Source: Pseudomonas sp. BBP2017 (lineage in GTDB: Bacteria > Pseudomonadota > Gammaproteobacteria > Pseudomonadales > Pseudomonadaceae). Taken from it: a stretch of DNA of 64,000 nucleotides. Positions 42,461 to 52,163 of this stretch are shown piece by piece. Position 1 is the stretch's first letter. Every line of letters starts with the position of its first letter. Location of the stretch: NCBI RefSeq assembly GCF_003024385.1, contig NZ_PVZN01000014.1, positions 1 to 64,000 on the forward strand, given 5' to 3'. A program made the translations under genes and the position numbers. The notes below the pieces were generated by a model. The model was not told the origin of the DNA and did not search any database. It saw only the letters and a list, made by a program, of their open reading frames with translations.

Positions 42461-43273
42461 TTAAGCCAGTTCCAGCCAGATCGGCGCATGGTCCGAAGGT
42501 TTTTCCATCGCGCGCAGATCATAGTCGACCCCCGCCGCCTTGATCCGCGGCAGCAAGCCCTGGGAGGCCATGATCAGATCGATACGCAGACCACGTTTGG
42601 GCTCATCTTCGAAACCGCGGCTGCGGTAGTCGAACCAACTGAAACGGTCGGCAACCTCAGGGTGCAGGTGACGGAAGCTGTCGACCAGACCCCAGTTCTT
42701 CAGGCGTGCCATCCACTCGCGTTCTTCAGGCAGGAAACTGCATTTACCAGTCTTGAGCCAGCGTTTGGCATTGTCGGCGCCGATGCCGATGTCACAGTCC
42801 TCGGGGGAGATGTTCACATCGCCCATGACCAGCAGCGGCTGATCGTTCTTGAACTGGTTTTCCAGCAGCGCCTGCAGGTCGCTGTAAAAACGCTGTTTGG
42901 CTGGGAATTTGGTGGGGTGGTCGCGGCTTTCGCCCTGAGGGAAGTAGCCGTTCATGATGGTGATCGGCGTGCCATCGGCATCGGCGAAGGTGCCCCAGAT
43001 AAAGCGGCGCTGGGCGTCTTCCTCATCGGTGGCAAAGCCCTTGTGCAGGCTCAGCGGCGCCTGGCGCGAGAGCAGGGCGACGCCGTAGTGGCCCTTCTGG
43101 CCATGGAAATGCACGTGATAACCCAGTGCCTGGACCTCGGCCAACGGAAACTGATCGTCGCTGACCTTGGTTTCCTGCAGGCCGATCACGTCTGGCTGAT
43201 GCTTTTCGATCAACGCCGCCAACTGGTGGGGCCGGGCGCGCAGGCCATTGATGTTGAACGAGACGATCTTCAT
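42461..43273 (-). CDS. xthA: exodeoxyribonuclease III
   Basis: 270-residue endonuclease/exonuclease/phosphatase fold; AP endonuclease of base-excision repair. Motifs: MKIVSFNINGLRAR, IGLQETKVSD (Mg2+ Glu), MNGYFPQGESRDHPTKFP, VMGDVNISPEDCDIG, DLIMAS and the catalytic SDHAPIWLE. The chosen ATG at 43273 starts exactly at the family N-terminus. Divergent from the acetyltransferase. Confidence 0.96.
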   Translation of the reverse strand: MKIVSFNINGLRARPHQLAALIEKHQPDVIGLQETKVSDDQFPLAEVQALGYHVHFHGQKGHYGVALLSRQAPLSLHKGFATDEEDAQRRFIWGTFADADGTPITIMNGYFPQGESRDHPTKFPAKQRFYSDLQALLENQFKNDQPLLVMGDVNISPEDCDIGIGADNAKRWLKTGKCSFLPEEREWMARLKNWGLVDSFRHLHPEVADRFSWFDYRSRGFEDEPKRGLRIDLIMASQGLLPRIKAAGVDYDLRAMEKPSDHAPIWLELA

Positions 43274-43435
43274 GGGAAACACAATCCTGATAAAACCAAG
43301 GATCCTAGCCGACATCGACGGCTGCGGCCAGCATGGCGCACCACTGCGTAGGCTGCTAACGTGGTGCTCGGGGCGAACGTCGGCGCAACGTACGCCTTGA
43401 AGGCAATGAATGCCCATTTGTGGAGGTTTTTCAGT

Positions 43436-44095
43436 ATGGCCGAATCGACTGCTGTCCCGGCTCAGGTCCGTTTGCTTGATGGCGGCTATAACCGTGAGGC
43501 GCGTTCATTGTTGTATCACGCCTATCGGCATGAGCCGACTTTTGCCTTCCTGTTCGAAGCGCAGCGTCCTGGCTATGATCAGCGTATTCGCGCCACGGTG
43601 CGTGAACTGGTCAAGCAGCATTTTCTTCAGGAGTTGCCGGCATTGGGGCTGCTGGTTGACGACCGGCTGATTGGCATTGCCCTGATTGCACCGCCACAGC
43701 GCCGCCTGGGTATCACTGAGAGTTGGGCCTGGCGCATGCGCATGGTCTTGAGTACCGGTTTTCGCTGTACCCGGCGCTACCTCGATTATCAGGCAGCACT
43801 GATGGCCTGCCTACCGGGCGACGCCGTGCATGTGTTGCCGCTGCTGGGCATTCATCCGCAGTTCCAGGGCAAGCACTATGGTGAGCAATTGTTACAAGCT
43901 GTGCATGACTGGTGTGCCGAGGACGAGCACTCCCAAGGTGTGGTGCTGGACACCGGAAATGAACACTATCTGGCCTTTTATCAGCGCCAGGGTTACCAGG
44001 AAATCGGCGAAATTGCTGTAGGACCTGTTCGCGAACATGTGTTCTTTCATCCCAATCCCCAGTCATCTCGGCGTGCATCGGCCGTGCCTGCATAG
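43436..44095 (+). CDS. GNAT-family N-acetyltransferase
   Basis: 219 residues, GNAT fold: acetyl-CoA loop LLGIHPQFQGKHYGEQLLQA, then LDTGNEHYLAFYQRQGYQEI, the usual beta5-alpha4 region. GGAGG precedes the ATG by about ten bases. No hint of substrate. It lies 57 bases upstream of tamA, possibly in the same transcript. Confidence 0.85.
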   Translation: MAESTAVPAQVRLLDGGYNREARSLLYHAYRHEPTFAFLFEAQRPGYDQRIRATVRELVKQHFLQELPALGLLVDDRLIGIALIAPPQRRLGITESWAWRMRMVLSTGFRCTRRYLDYQAALMACLPGDAVHVLPLLGIHPQFQGKHYGEQLLQAVHDWCAEDEHSQGVVLDTGNEHYLAFYQRQGYQEIGEIAVGPVREHVFFHPNPQSSRRASAVPA

Positions 44096-44152
44096 CTGGC
44101 GGGAGAGCCTCGGACTCCATGCTGGCGCCAAGCTCTGGTAGCATCCGCGCCT

Positions 44153-45895
44153 ATGACGTATTCAGGACGATTCACCTGCGGTTTGATTCTATGGATGGCC
44201 AGCGTTGCCGCGTATGCGCAGAGCGAGTTGGTTGTGAAGGTCAAACCTGCCAATAACGAACTCAAGGCCAATGTCGAAGGCTATATCGGCAGCCTTGGTA
44301 AACGCGATGAAGAGGCGCTGCTGCGTTTCAGCCGTGGGGCTGTCGAGCAGGCGCACAAGGCGGCTCAGGCCCTGGGCTACTATCAGGCGCAGATCGACAG
44401 TGAGGTCAAGCCGCCGGCCAAGGCCGACAAGGGCCCGCAACTGATCCTCAACATCGACCCCGGCGAGCCTGTGCACCTGCGTGACGTGACCATCCGCATT
44501 GATGGCCCGGCCACTGAGCTCAAGGCATTTCGCATGCCCGACAGCAAGGCCCTGCGTTCAGGCGAGGTGCTCAACCATGGCCATTACGAAGACGCCAAAC
44601 GGCTGATCCAGAACCAGGCTGCGCGCTACGGTTTCTTCAGCGGGCGTTTCCTGCGCCAGCGCCTGGTAGTTGATCCCCAGGCTGGCGTTGCCGACATCGA
44701 ATTGATCTATGACAGTGGCCCACGCTATCGCCTGGGCAAGGTCAGTTTTGCCGGTGACACGCCGTTCGACGAGACCCTGTTGCAGCGCATGGTGCCGTTC
44801 AAGGCCGACACCCCCTACGATTCCGAGCTGATTGCCGAACTCAACAATGCCCTGCAATCGAGCGGCTATTTCGAGGGCGTGCGGGTCGATGCCGCGCCCA
44901 CGGCAGCGGTAGAACAGAGCATTCCCGTCGCGGTGCAACTGAGCACCCGCAAACCACGCACCATGGGTCTGGGCCTGGGGTTTTCGACTGACGTCGGTCC
45001 GCGTGGCAAGGCCAACTGGACCCGGCACTGGGTCAATCCACAGGGCCATAGTTATGGCTGGGAAACCGAGTTGTCGGCCCCCCGGCAGAATGTCGGGTTG
45101 TGGTACGACATTCCCCTCGACCCACCATTGACCGACAAATTTCGCTTTGCCGGTGGCTACCAGAACGAAGAAATCGCCGGCACCGACACGCTGAGCAAGC
45201 TCCTCACCGTTGGCCCGGAGTGGCACAGCAAGCTACCCAGTGGCTGGCAGCGCGTGCTGTCGCTCAAGTACCAGCGCGAAGAGTATCGCTTAGGGGATGA
45301 CTCGGGCCTGAGCAACCTGTTGATGCCTGGCGTCAGCTATTCCTATCTGCGTAGCGACAACCGTATTGACCCGCACAACGGCTATCGTCTGCAGTTCGAT
45401 GTGCAGGCGGCCAAGGAAGGGCTGGTGTCCGATACCAACCTGCTGCATGCCAATGTGGTGCTCAAGGGTTTGACCACACTGGCCCAGAAACACCGTTTTC
45501 TCGGGCGCGTGCAGGTCGGCGGCAGCGCCACCAACGATTATCAAAGTTCGATTCCGCCCTCGCTGCGTTTCTTTGCCGGTGGTGACCAGAGTGTGCGTGG
45601 CTATGACTACCAGAGCCTGTCGCCGGAAAACTCCGATGGCGATCGGATTGGTGGCCGCTACCTGGTGGCCGGCAGTGCCGAGTATCAGTACGAAGTGATG
45701 GAAAAGTGGAGGGTGGCGACTTTTGTCGACCAGGGTAATTCATTCAACAACCTGGAGTTTCCCAGCCTCAAGACCGGTGTCGGTATTGGCGTGCGCTGGG
45801 TATCTCCGGTCGGACCGCTGCGTCTGGATCTGGCCCACGCGCTGGATGACGATGGCGGCTTTCGTCTGCACTTCTCCATGGGGCCGGAACTGTGA
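44153..45895 (+). CDS. tamA: translocation and assembly module subunit TamA
   Basis: 580 residues, Omp85 family. The signal peptide ends around AYA (residue 22). Three POTRA domains follow (about 24-265: LVVKVKPANNELKANVEGYI, LRDVTIRIDGPATELKAF, YRLGKVSFAGDTPFDETLLQ). The 16-strand barrel carries GGDQSVRGYDYQSLSPEN (the (V/I)RGY lock) and ends SPVGPLRLDLAHAL then FRLHFSMGPEL. It works with TamB in outer-membrane protein or lipid transport. Overlaps tamB by four bases. Confidence 0.95.
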   Translation: MTYSGRFTCGLILWMASVAAYAQSELVVKVKPANNELKANVEGYIGSLGKRDEEALLRFSRGAVEQAHKAAQALGYYQAQIDSEVKPPAKADKGPQLILNIDPGEPVHLRDVTIRIDGPATELKAFRMPDSKALRSGEVLNHGHYEDAKRLIQNQAARYGFFSGRFLRQRLVVDPQAGVADIELIYDSGPRYRLGKVSFAGDTPFDETLLQRMVPFKADTPYDSELIAELNNALQSSGYFEGVRVDAAPTAAVEQSIPVAVQLSTRKPRTMGLGLGFSTDVGPRGKANWTRHWVNPQGHSYGWETELSAPRQNVGLWYDIPLDPPLTDKFRFAGGYQNEEIAGTDTLSKLLTVGPEWHSKLPSGWQRVLSLKYQREEYRLGDDSGLSNLLMPGVSYSYLRSDNRIDPHNGYRLQFDVQAAKEGLVSDTNLLHANVVLKGLTTLAQKHRFLGRVQVGGSATNDYQSSIPPSLRFFAGGDQSVRGYDYQSLSPENSDGDRIGGRYLVAGSAEYQYEVMEKWRVATFVDQGNSFNNLEFPSLKTGVGIGVRWVSPVGPLRLDLAHALDDDGGFRLHFSMGPEL

Positions 45896-48800
45896 GTCGC
45901 GTTTTCAGAAATATCCTGCTCGCGATGCTGACACTGTTGCTCATGTTGGTGTTGCTGCTGGGCCTGTTACTGGGGACCCAGGCGGGTAGTCGCTGGGCGC
46001 TGGGTCTGGTGCCGGGCTTGCAGCTTGAGCAGTACCAGGGGCGTCTGGGCGGTCAGTGGCAGGCCGAGCGCGTGCTGTGGGAGCAGGGCGCTGACCGGGT
46101 CGAACTGGTTGCACCGGTGTTCGCCTGGTCACCGTCATGCTTGTTGCGCATGACCTTGTGTATCGAGCGCCTGCAGGCCGAGCAGGTCAATCTCGCCTTC
46201 GCCCCTGGCGAGGCCAAACCCGACAGCGGGCCGCTGCAATTGCCCACCCTGAAACTACCGTTGGCGATCGAGCTGGGTGAGGTGCGCATCGGTCACTTGC
46301 GCCTGGATGGCAACGAGCAACTGAGCCAGTTGCAACTGGCGGCTCACTGGACCGTTGCCGGATTGCAGATCGACAGCCTGCAACTGCAACGCGATGACTT
46401 GCATTTGAGCCTGCAAGGCCAGCTGCAACCCGAGGGCGACTGGCCGTTGCAGATTCAGGGGCAGTTACAGCTGCCCAAGGTCGATGGCCAGGACTGGCAG
46501 TTGGCCGTACAGATTAAGGGCGAGCTGCAGAAAACCCTCAAGCTCACTGCCGACAGTAGCGGTTACCTGAACGCCCGGCTCAGTGGTGAGCTGCAGGCAC
46601 TGGCCGAACAGTTGCCGGCCAAGCTACAGATCAGTGCCCAGGCGTTCAAACCTGGTGCTGAGCTGCCTGACACCCTGCAACTGAACAATCTTGAACTCAG
46701 CGCCAAGGGCAACCTGCAGAGTGGCTATCTATTGCTCGGCTCGGCCACTCTGGCGACCGAACAGCAGCCTGTGGCCTTGAGCCTGCAGGGCAAGGTCGAT
46801 GCCAAGGGCGCGCAACTGAGCGCCCTGGACCTTACTGCCGGCACGGATCAGCGCCTCAAACTCACGGCCAGTGCCGACTGGCAAAAAGGCTTGAGCGCCG
46901 AGGCAACTATCGACTGGCTGGACTTCCCCTGGCTGCGTCTGTACCCGCTGGAGCCAGCGCCACAGGTCACGTTGCGCCGCTTCAACGGCCAGGTGCAGTA
47001 CCGCGATGGCAACTATCAGGGTGAGTTCAAGGGCGACCTTGACGGGCCAGCGGGTGCGTTCAGCCTGAGCAGTCCGTTCAAGGGCGACTTGCAGCAGATT
47101 GCCTTGCCTCAATTGGCGCTTAATGCCGGGCAAGGCAAGCTTGCGGGAAGCGTGAGTGTGAAGTTCGCTGATGCTGTGGCTTGGGAGGCCGCTCTCGAAC
47201 TGTCGGCGCTGAACCCAGCCTACTGGCTCGCCGAGCTGCCTGGCACTCTGGCCGGTCCGCTACGCAGCAAGGGCCAGATTAAAAACGGTGAACTCAGCCT
47301 GGACGCCGAACTTGACCTCAAGGGCCGCCTGCGCGGCCAGACGGCGGTGCTCAAGGCTGTCGCCCAAGGCGCAGGGCAGACCTGGACGCTCGGTACTCTG
47401 AACGTGCGCCTGGGCGACAACCATATCAACGGCAGTGGCAGTCTGCAGCAGCGCCTGGCCGGTCAGTTGGACCTCAATCTGCCTCGGCTTGGCCAGCTCT
47501 GGCCGCATTTGCAGGGACAGCTCAAGGGTAGGCTGGACGTCGCCGGAACGCTGCATGCGCCGCAAGGTACGCTGACCTTGCAGGGACAGCGACTGGCCCA
47601 GGCTGACAATCACTTGCAGCGTTTGGCCTTGGACGCACGGCTGGACAGTGCCCAGCGGGCAGTGATTGATTTGCAGGCGGGCGGAATTCGTCTGGGCGAT
47701 ACCGCTCTGGGCGTGCTCAACGTCAAAGGTCGTGGCGACATTCGTCAGCAGCAGCTGGAGCTGGCCCTCGACGGACCGCAACTCAAGCTTGATCTGGGCC
47801 TGGATGGGCAATTGGACAAGGGCAGCTGGCGTGGACGACTGGCCACTGGTCAGATCCAGGCCGGCGGTCAGGACTGGCGGTTGCAGGCACCAGCGAAACT
47901 ACAACGCCTGGCCACTGGGCAACTGGATTTCGGCGCCCATTGCTGGCGCTCCGGGCAAGCCAGCCTGTGCGGCGACGACCAGCGTCTGGCACCCGAGCCG
48001 CGCTTGCGTTATCACCTCAAGCAATTTCCGTTGCAAAGCCTGGCGCAATGGTTGCCCAAGGACTTCGCCTGGCAGGGGCTGCTCAATGCCGACATCAATC
48101 TGGACCTGCCGGTCAGTGGTCCGAAAGGCACCATTGTGGTCGATGCCAGCGGTGGCTCCCTACGATTGCGCGAGAAGGATCAATGGCTGGATTTTCCCTA
48201 CCAGACCCTGCGCCTGCAAAGCACCCTGGCACCACGTCGGGTTGATACCCGTCTGGATTTCAAGGGCGAACGGTTGGGCGAACTGTCTCTGGCCACCCGC
48301 CTTGATCCGGTGGCCCGCAACAAGCCGCTGAACGGTGATTTCCGCCTGACCGGGCTGGATATCGCCATTGCCCGCCCGTTTGCACCGATGGTCGAGCGTC
48401 TGTCCGGCCAGTTGAACGGTAGCGGGCAGCTGTCTGGCACGTTGCTGACGCCACAGGTCAACGGCAGCTTGAACCTGACCGCTGGCGAAGTCGCCGGGGC
48501 AGAGCTGCCGGTCAGTCTGGAAGACCTGAGCCTGCAGGCGCTGATCGCTGGCGAGCAAGTACAGATTAACGGTGCCTGGAAAAGCGGTGAGGCCGGCCAG
48601 GGCAGCCTGCGTGGCCAGATCGGCTGGGGACGGGCTCTGGCGGTTGACCTGCAACTGCAGGGCCAACGTCTACCGGTCACTGTCGAGCCCTATGCGAACC
48701 TGGAGGTGGCGCCGGACCTGAAGGTCAGCCTGCTCGATGACAAGCTGGCGGTGGCGGGTAAGGTACGGGTGCCCAAGGGCAAGATCACGGTGCGTGAGTT

Positions 48801-49566
48801 GCCGCCTTCGACCGTCAAGGTTTCTGATGACACGGTGATCGTCGGCCATCAGACCGAAGAAGGCAAAGCCCCGATGGCAGTCGCCATGGACATCGATGTC
48901 GAGGTGGGCCAGGACAAGTTGTCGTTCAGTGGCTTTGGCCTGACCGCCAATCTAATCGGCCATGTGCACATTGGTGACAACCTCGACACCCGGGGTGAGC
49001 TGAGCCTGGCCGACGGTCGCTATCGTGCCTACGGCCAGCGGCTGACCATCCGCCGTGCGCGCCTATTGTTTGCCGGGCCCATCGATCAGCCTTACCTGGA
49101 CATTGAAGCTATTCGCCAGACCGATGATGTGATTGCCGGTATCCGCCTCAGTGGTAGTGCCGAGCAACCCACCACCCAGGTGTTTTCCGAGCCGGCGATG
49201 AGCCAGGAGCAGGCCCTGTCGTACTTGGTATTAGGGCGCCCCTTGGGGGCCACGGGCGAGGACAACAACATGCTCGCCCAAGCGGCACTTGGCCTGGGCC
49301 TGGCTACCAGCGCCGGGGTTACCGGCAGCCTGGCCTCGAGCCTGGGGATCGACGATTTCCAGCTGGACACCCAAGGCAGCGGTACCAGCACCAGTGTGGT
49401 GGCCAGCGGCAACCTCACCGAGCGATTGAGCTTGCGCTATGGCGTGGGTGTGTTCGAACCGGTCAATACCGTTGCTCTACGTTACAAGTTGAGCAAGAAG
49501 GTCTACCTGGAGGCTGCTAGTGGCCTGGCAAGCTCTCTGGATATTTTCTACAAGCGAGATTTTTGA
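45892..49566 (+). CDS. tamB: translocation and assembly module subunit TamB
   Basis: 1224 residues, AsmA-like/TamB bridge protein. N-terminal membrane anchor (ILLAMLTLLLMLVLLLGLLL), then a very long repetitive beta-rich body (LQGQLQP..., LDLKGRL..., GxLNL-type repeats) that forms the periplasmic groove. The C-terminal TamB domain (about 880-1224) includes LSFSGFGLTANLIGHVHIGD, YRAYGQRLTIRRARLLF and the terminal VYLEAASGLASSLDIFYKRD. Translationally coupled to tamA. Confidence 0.95.
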   Translation: MSRVFRNILLAMLTLLLMLVLLLGLLLGTQAGSRWALGLVPGLQLEQYQGRLGGQWQAERVLWEQGADRVELVAPVFAWSPSCLLRMTLCIERLQAEQVNLAFAPGEAKPDSGPLQLPTLKLPLAIELGEVRIGHLRLDGNEQLSQLQLAAHWTVAGLQIDSLQLQRDDLHLSLQGQLQPEGDWPLQIQGQLQLPKVDGQDWQLAVQIKGELQKTLKLTADSSGYLNARLSGELQALAEQLPAKLQISAQAFKPGAELPDTLQLNNLELSAKGNLQSGYLLLGSATLATEQQPVALSLQGKVDAKGAQLSALDLTAGTDQRLKLTASADWQKGLSAEATIDWLDFPWLRLYPLEPAPQVTLRRFNGQVQYRDGNYQGEFKGDLDGPAGAFSLSSPFKGDLQQIALPQLALNAGQGKLAGSVSVKFADAVAWEAALELSALNPAYWLAELPGTLAGPLRSKGQIKNGELSLDAELDLKGRLRGQTAVLKAVAQGAGQTWTLGTLNVRLGDNHINGSGSLQQRLAGQLDLNLPRLGQLWPHLQGQLKGRLDVAGTLHAPQGTLTLQGQRLAQADNHLQRLALDARLDSAQRAVIDLQAGGIRLGDTALGVLNVKGRGDIRQQQLELALDGPQLKLDLGLDGQLDKGSWRGRLATGQIQAGGQDWRLQAPAKLQRLATGQLDFGAHCWRSGQASLCGDDQRLAPEPRLRYHLKQFPLQSLAQWLPKDFAWQGLLNADINLDLPVSGPKGTIVVDASGGSLRLREKDQWLDFPYQTLRLQSTLAPRRVDTRLDFKGERLGELSLATRLDPVARNKPLNGDFRLTGLDIAIARPFAPMVERLSGQLNGSGQLSGTLLTPQVNGSLNLTAGEVAGAELPVSLEDLSLQALIAGEQVQINGAWKSGEAGQGSLRGQIGWGRALAVDLQLQGQRLPVTVEPYANLEVAPDLKVSLLDDKLAVAGKVRVPKGKITVRELPPSTVKVSDDTVIVGHQTEEGKAPMAVAMDIDVEVGQDKLSFSGFGLTANLIGHVHIGDNLDTRGELSLADGRYRAYGQRLTIRRARLLFAGPIDQPYLDIEAIRQTDDVIAGIRLSGSAEQPTTQVFSEPAMSQEQALSYLVLGRPLGATGEDNNMLAQAALGLGLATSAGVTGSLASSLGIDDFQLDTQGSGTSTSVVASGNLTERLSLRYGVGVFEPVNTVALRYKLSKKVYLEAASGLASSLDIFYKRDF

Positions 49567-49575
49567 TGATCGCTA

Positions 49576-50136
49576 TCAGCGTACGGTCGCAGCTTCGATG
49601 AATTCGTTGCTGTCGTCCGTGGGCTTGGGGGACTCTGGCAGTCGTTGCGGGCTGATCAGGTTGGTGTATTCCTCGATCAGGCGGTTCAGTGCCTCGGGAG
49701 GCTCGCACGCCTGGAACTGCATGCGGATTTGCACTTCGTCGGGATCACGGGCGTCGCCGTTACGCTTGTTCTGGCCGCCTACCGTTACATAGAAGCGCTC
49801 GCGCTTCAGATTCTCGCTGGCCTTGGTGGTTTCGGTGTTCTGGATTCTCACCGACAGGTCGACCTGCATACGCTCTAGCGCCAACCCCCTGGGCGAAACC
49901 AGGGCAATCAGCGGGACGTGCATCTTGTGCTGATCATCCATCGCCACTTCAACCATCTTGGCTTTCATCGGTGAGCCCAGTGCCTGGGCGTCATAGTCGA
50001 AAAACTGATCGAAGAGTTTGATGTACTGCTGGGCGATCAGATTATTGGTGGCGGCAGCGGCTTCCTGCAGGCCACGGGTAATATCACAAAGATCGCTGGC
50101 AGTGATGGGGGCGTTTTTTGAGGAGAGATCATCCAA
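49576..50136 (-). CDS. DUF2589 domain protein A
   Basis: 186 residues, cytosolic by appearance. DUF2589 features: N-terminal helix DLCDITRGLQEAAAATNNLI and AQQYIKLFDQFFDYDA, a beta-rich core (VEVAMDDQHKMHVPLIALV, MQVDLSVRIQNTE) and the helical PPEALNRLIEEYTNLI near the C-terminus. The core KMHVPL..V...E..QVDLSVRI parallels KMQIPL..V...E..IEFELTI in the next gene, so the two are diverged paralogues. 87 bases after its neighbour, last of the minus-strand set 52.0-49.6 kb. Function unknown. Confidence 0.8.
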   Translation of the reverse strand: MDDLSSKNAPITASDLCDITRGLQEAAAATNNLIAQQYIKLFDQFFDYDAQALGSPMKAKMVEVAMDDQHKMHVPLIALVSPRGLALERMQVDLSVRIQNTETTKASENLKRERFYVTVGGQNKRNGDARDPDEVQIRMQFQACEPPEALNRLIEEYTNLISPQRLPESPKPTDDSNEFIEAATVR

Positions 50137-50223
50137 ACGTTTGCACTCCTTGTGTTTCTAGCAGGGGCCCCTCACCAGGGAGAGGCCGAATTTGTTAGCA
50201 AAGCATGTTCAAGCGGGTATTTT

Positions 50224-50862
50224 TTATGATTGCGTTGCTTTGTCGGGCATTGGCAGGGCCGATTCAGGCAGTGCCTCAAGGTTTTGAGCAGTGGCATCGC
50301 CCATGACCACCGGCTTGGTGGCCGCATCAGTGAGGAAGTCAATTACGCGCATCAAGGCTTCTGGTGGATCCTGGCGGCGGACTTTGGTGTTGAAGGCATA
50401 ACGTGCACGGGTGTCGGTTTTACGGGTCTGGCTGGACTTGTGGCTGACCTGGCCTTTGACATTGAGTCTGAATGGCCCCCAACCCAGCGAGGCGCCAAAA
50501 CTCGCTTCGCCACCGGTTTCCGTGGTGCTCTCGGCTTGCTGGCTGATGGTCAGCTCAAACTCGATGTTGCCTTCTTCAATGACAATGTTGGGGTGGGTAA
50601 CCGCTGCCAGCAGCGGGATTTGCATCTTCTTGGAGACGGTTCCCTTATAGACCCCTTGTTCATCGGTGATGGTTTCGTCGTAGTCAAACTGAATGGCGAC
50701 GGCCTTACCATCCTGGATACAGACGCCCATAAGAAAGTCGGCGTACGACTTGCTCGCGGTGACTTGCGCCTGAATCATCGCCTGCAAGGGGCCGGAGATC
50801 ATTCGGTCCAGTGGCAAGGCGTTCATGACCGAGCCGATCAAGCTGTTATCGATAGTTGCCAT
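50224..50862 (-). CDS. DUF2589 domain protein B
   Basis: 212 residues. N-terminal helix LIGSVMNALPLDRMISGPLQ then MIQAQVTASKSYADFLM. The beta core (AVAIQFDYDETITDEQGVYK, KKMQIPLLAAVTHPNIVIEE) leads to a Gly-rich SFGASLGWGPFRLNVKGQVS hairpin and the shared QDPPEALMRVIDFLTDA helix. No signal or membrane segment. It lies 67 bases downstream of the Mor-like gene. The paralogue at 49.6 kb shares the PPEAL helix and the KM-x-[IV]PL strand. Biological role unknown. Confidence 0.8.
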   Translation of the reverse strand: MATIDNSLIGSVMNALPLDRMISGPLQAMIQAQVTASKSYADFLMGVCIQDGKAVAIQFDYDETITDEQGVYKGTVSKKMQIPLLAAVTHPNIVIEEGNIEFELTISQQAESTTETGGEASFGASLGWGPFRLNVKGQVSHKSSQTRKTDTRARYAFNTKVRRQDPPEALMRVIDFLTDAATKPVVMGDATAQNLEALPESALPMPDKATQS

Positions 50863-50929
50863 TAGAAGATTCCTTGTGATGAATGCACATCATTGTGCGG
50901 GAGCTGCCTTGAGCGCCGAGGTTAGCGGC

Positions 50930-51325
50930 TCAAGGGGTGAGGCGAGAGAGTGCACATGACTCCTGGCGGCGAATGTTGCCGATCTGGCGCAAGCTCAAGC
51001 CGTATTTATTGGCTAGCATGCTGCGCGAGAGGCCCTCGGCGCTTTCCTGCTGGATTTGTTGATTGCGCAGTTGGCGCAGGAAGTGGTCGACCTTGGGAAT
51101 TTCCAGAGCCATACCAGCAAAACGTTTGATCAGCGCGTCCAGGGCTTCTGCGGGTAGAACGTCTGCCAGTGCGGTGCGTTCACGATGCTTGGGGATGTAC
51201 TTGGGGCGGCCACCGAAAGCACAGGTCAAGTTGTAAGCGTTTTCAATACCCAGGCATTCGATCAGCATCTGCAGCGAATGGGGCAGTTGGTGAATGTCGA
51301 TACGGTCGAGGTCGTGCAGTTCCAT
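50930..51325 (-). CDS. Mor/C-type transcriptional activator-like protein
   Basis: 131 residues resembling phage Mu Mor. An N-terminal dimer-type region (IDIHQLPHSLQMLIECLGIE, NAYNLTCAFGGRPKYIPKH) corresponds to the Mor '...IGLEAALRLVEAFGG..VYVP' pattern. A C-terminal helix-turn-helix follows (SMLANKYGLSLRQIGNIRRQ). AAGGAAG precedes the ATG. No phage structural genes surround it; it heads the two DUF2589 genes and probably controls them. Confidence 0.75.
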   Translation of the reverse strand: MELHDLDRIDIHQLPHSLQMLIECLGIENAYNLTCAFGGRPKYIPKHRERTALADVLPAEALDALIKRFAGMALEIPKVDHFLRQLRNQQIQQESAEGLSRSMLANKYGLSLRQIGNIRRQESCALSRLTP

Positions 51326-51543
51326 AGTGACTTCCTTGTAGGGATTGGCTTGACACCTTCATGTTTGAACATCCCAGCCGGTCGTAACAGGCCGCAAGCG
51401 CAGCAGGGGCGGTGGGCATCGGGTATATGGTTTGTAGGCAACGTGGGCCATTGGAATAGGAAAGTCATGGCTGATACTGCGTAACCCCTTGGTTCCGCGT
51501 TCCAGGTGCTTGGTCGAGGGGGGTAAGGTCTGGCAACCCATGT

Positions 51544-52005
51544 TTACTGGCAGGGGTGCACCAGCAGCAGGCTGATTTGCCCGAGGTAGGGGGCGGGCCG
51601 GTTCACGGCGTGCTCCGGGAGGGCGCGCCAGTCTACCCAGATGCACACGGCACTTAGGCTGGTTTGTGCGTGTTTACCTACGATTTTCGGGGCAAAGTCC
51701 CGGCGATACAGGACTTGGGTCTGGTTGACTGCACTTGTCTCTTTTGGCTGCGACAGAGTCAGAGCTGCTGCCTTGATGAGTTCGTTGGAATCAAGGCTGA
51801 AGTGGGGAACCGTCGATTGTTCGTGCAGGTACCCGGCGTGTCGCGAGCGCTGCCAGAGTTGTTGCCACTGGCTGGCACCTGCGTGTTCGGCCAGTTGTTT
51901 GCCCAGTGCAGCGCGTTGATCGGGGGAGAGTGTCGTGGTGGGGAGCGCCAGGGCCTCAAGGCCAACCAGCAAGGTGATGCCACTTAATAATCGACCGAGG
52001 AGCAT
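51544..52005 (-). CDS. secreted protein of unknown function
   Basis: 153 residues with a short signal peptide (LLGRLLSGITLLVGLEALA). The mature part includes SPDQRAALGKQLAEHAGASQ, HFSLDSNELIKAAALTLSQ and a C-terminal beta stretch LSAVCIWVDWRAL to GQISLLLVHPCQ with two Cys that could pair. No family recognised. It starts the minus-strand set leading to the Mor-like and DUF2589 genes, but a 218-base gap separates it, so co-transcription is unsure. That gap holds nothing recognisable beyond the promoter space. Confidence 0.65.
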   Translation of the reverse strand: MLLGRLLSGITLLVGLEALALPTTTLSPDQRAALGKQLAEHAGASQWQQLWQRSRHAGYLHEQSTVPHFSLDSNELIKAAALTLSQPKETSAVNQTQVLYRRDFAPKIVGKHAQTSLSAVCIWVDWRALPEHAVNRPAPYLGQISLLLVHPCQ

Positions 52006-52163
52006 GGCGACTTTCCATTCGTCTGGGACTATGCCCGGGACGCCATGGTTTCAGGAGCAAGGTCACTGCAGAAGGAGGAAATTGTCCGCTTGCGGCAAAG
52101 CTGCGTTGTATGATGCGCGTCGGCCGTCCCGGGCCCTTACCCCGATGTTGCAAGGAAATATCA

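Noticed and set aside
50930..51325. Mu-like prophage marked by the Mor-like gene
   Set aside because: No transposase, head, tail or lysis genes in the flanks; tamB and trhP are core chromosome genes.
51359..51543. Extra small gene between the Mor-like and secreted-protein genes
   Set aside because: Only short frames with no ribosome site and proline/arginine-rich shadow composition.
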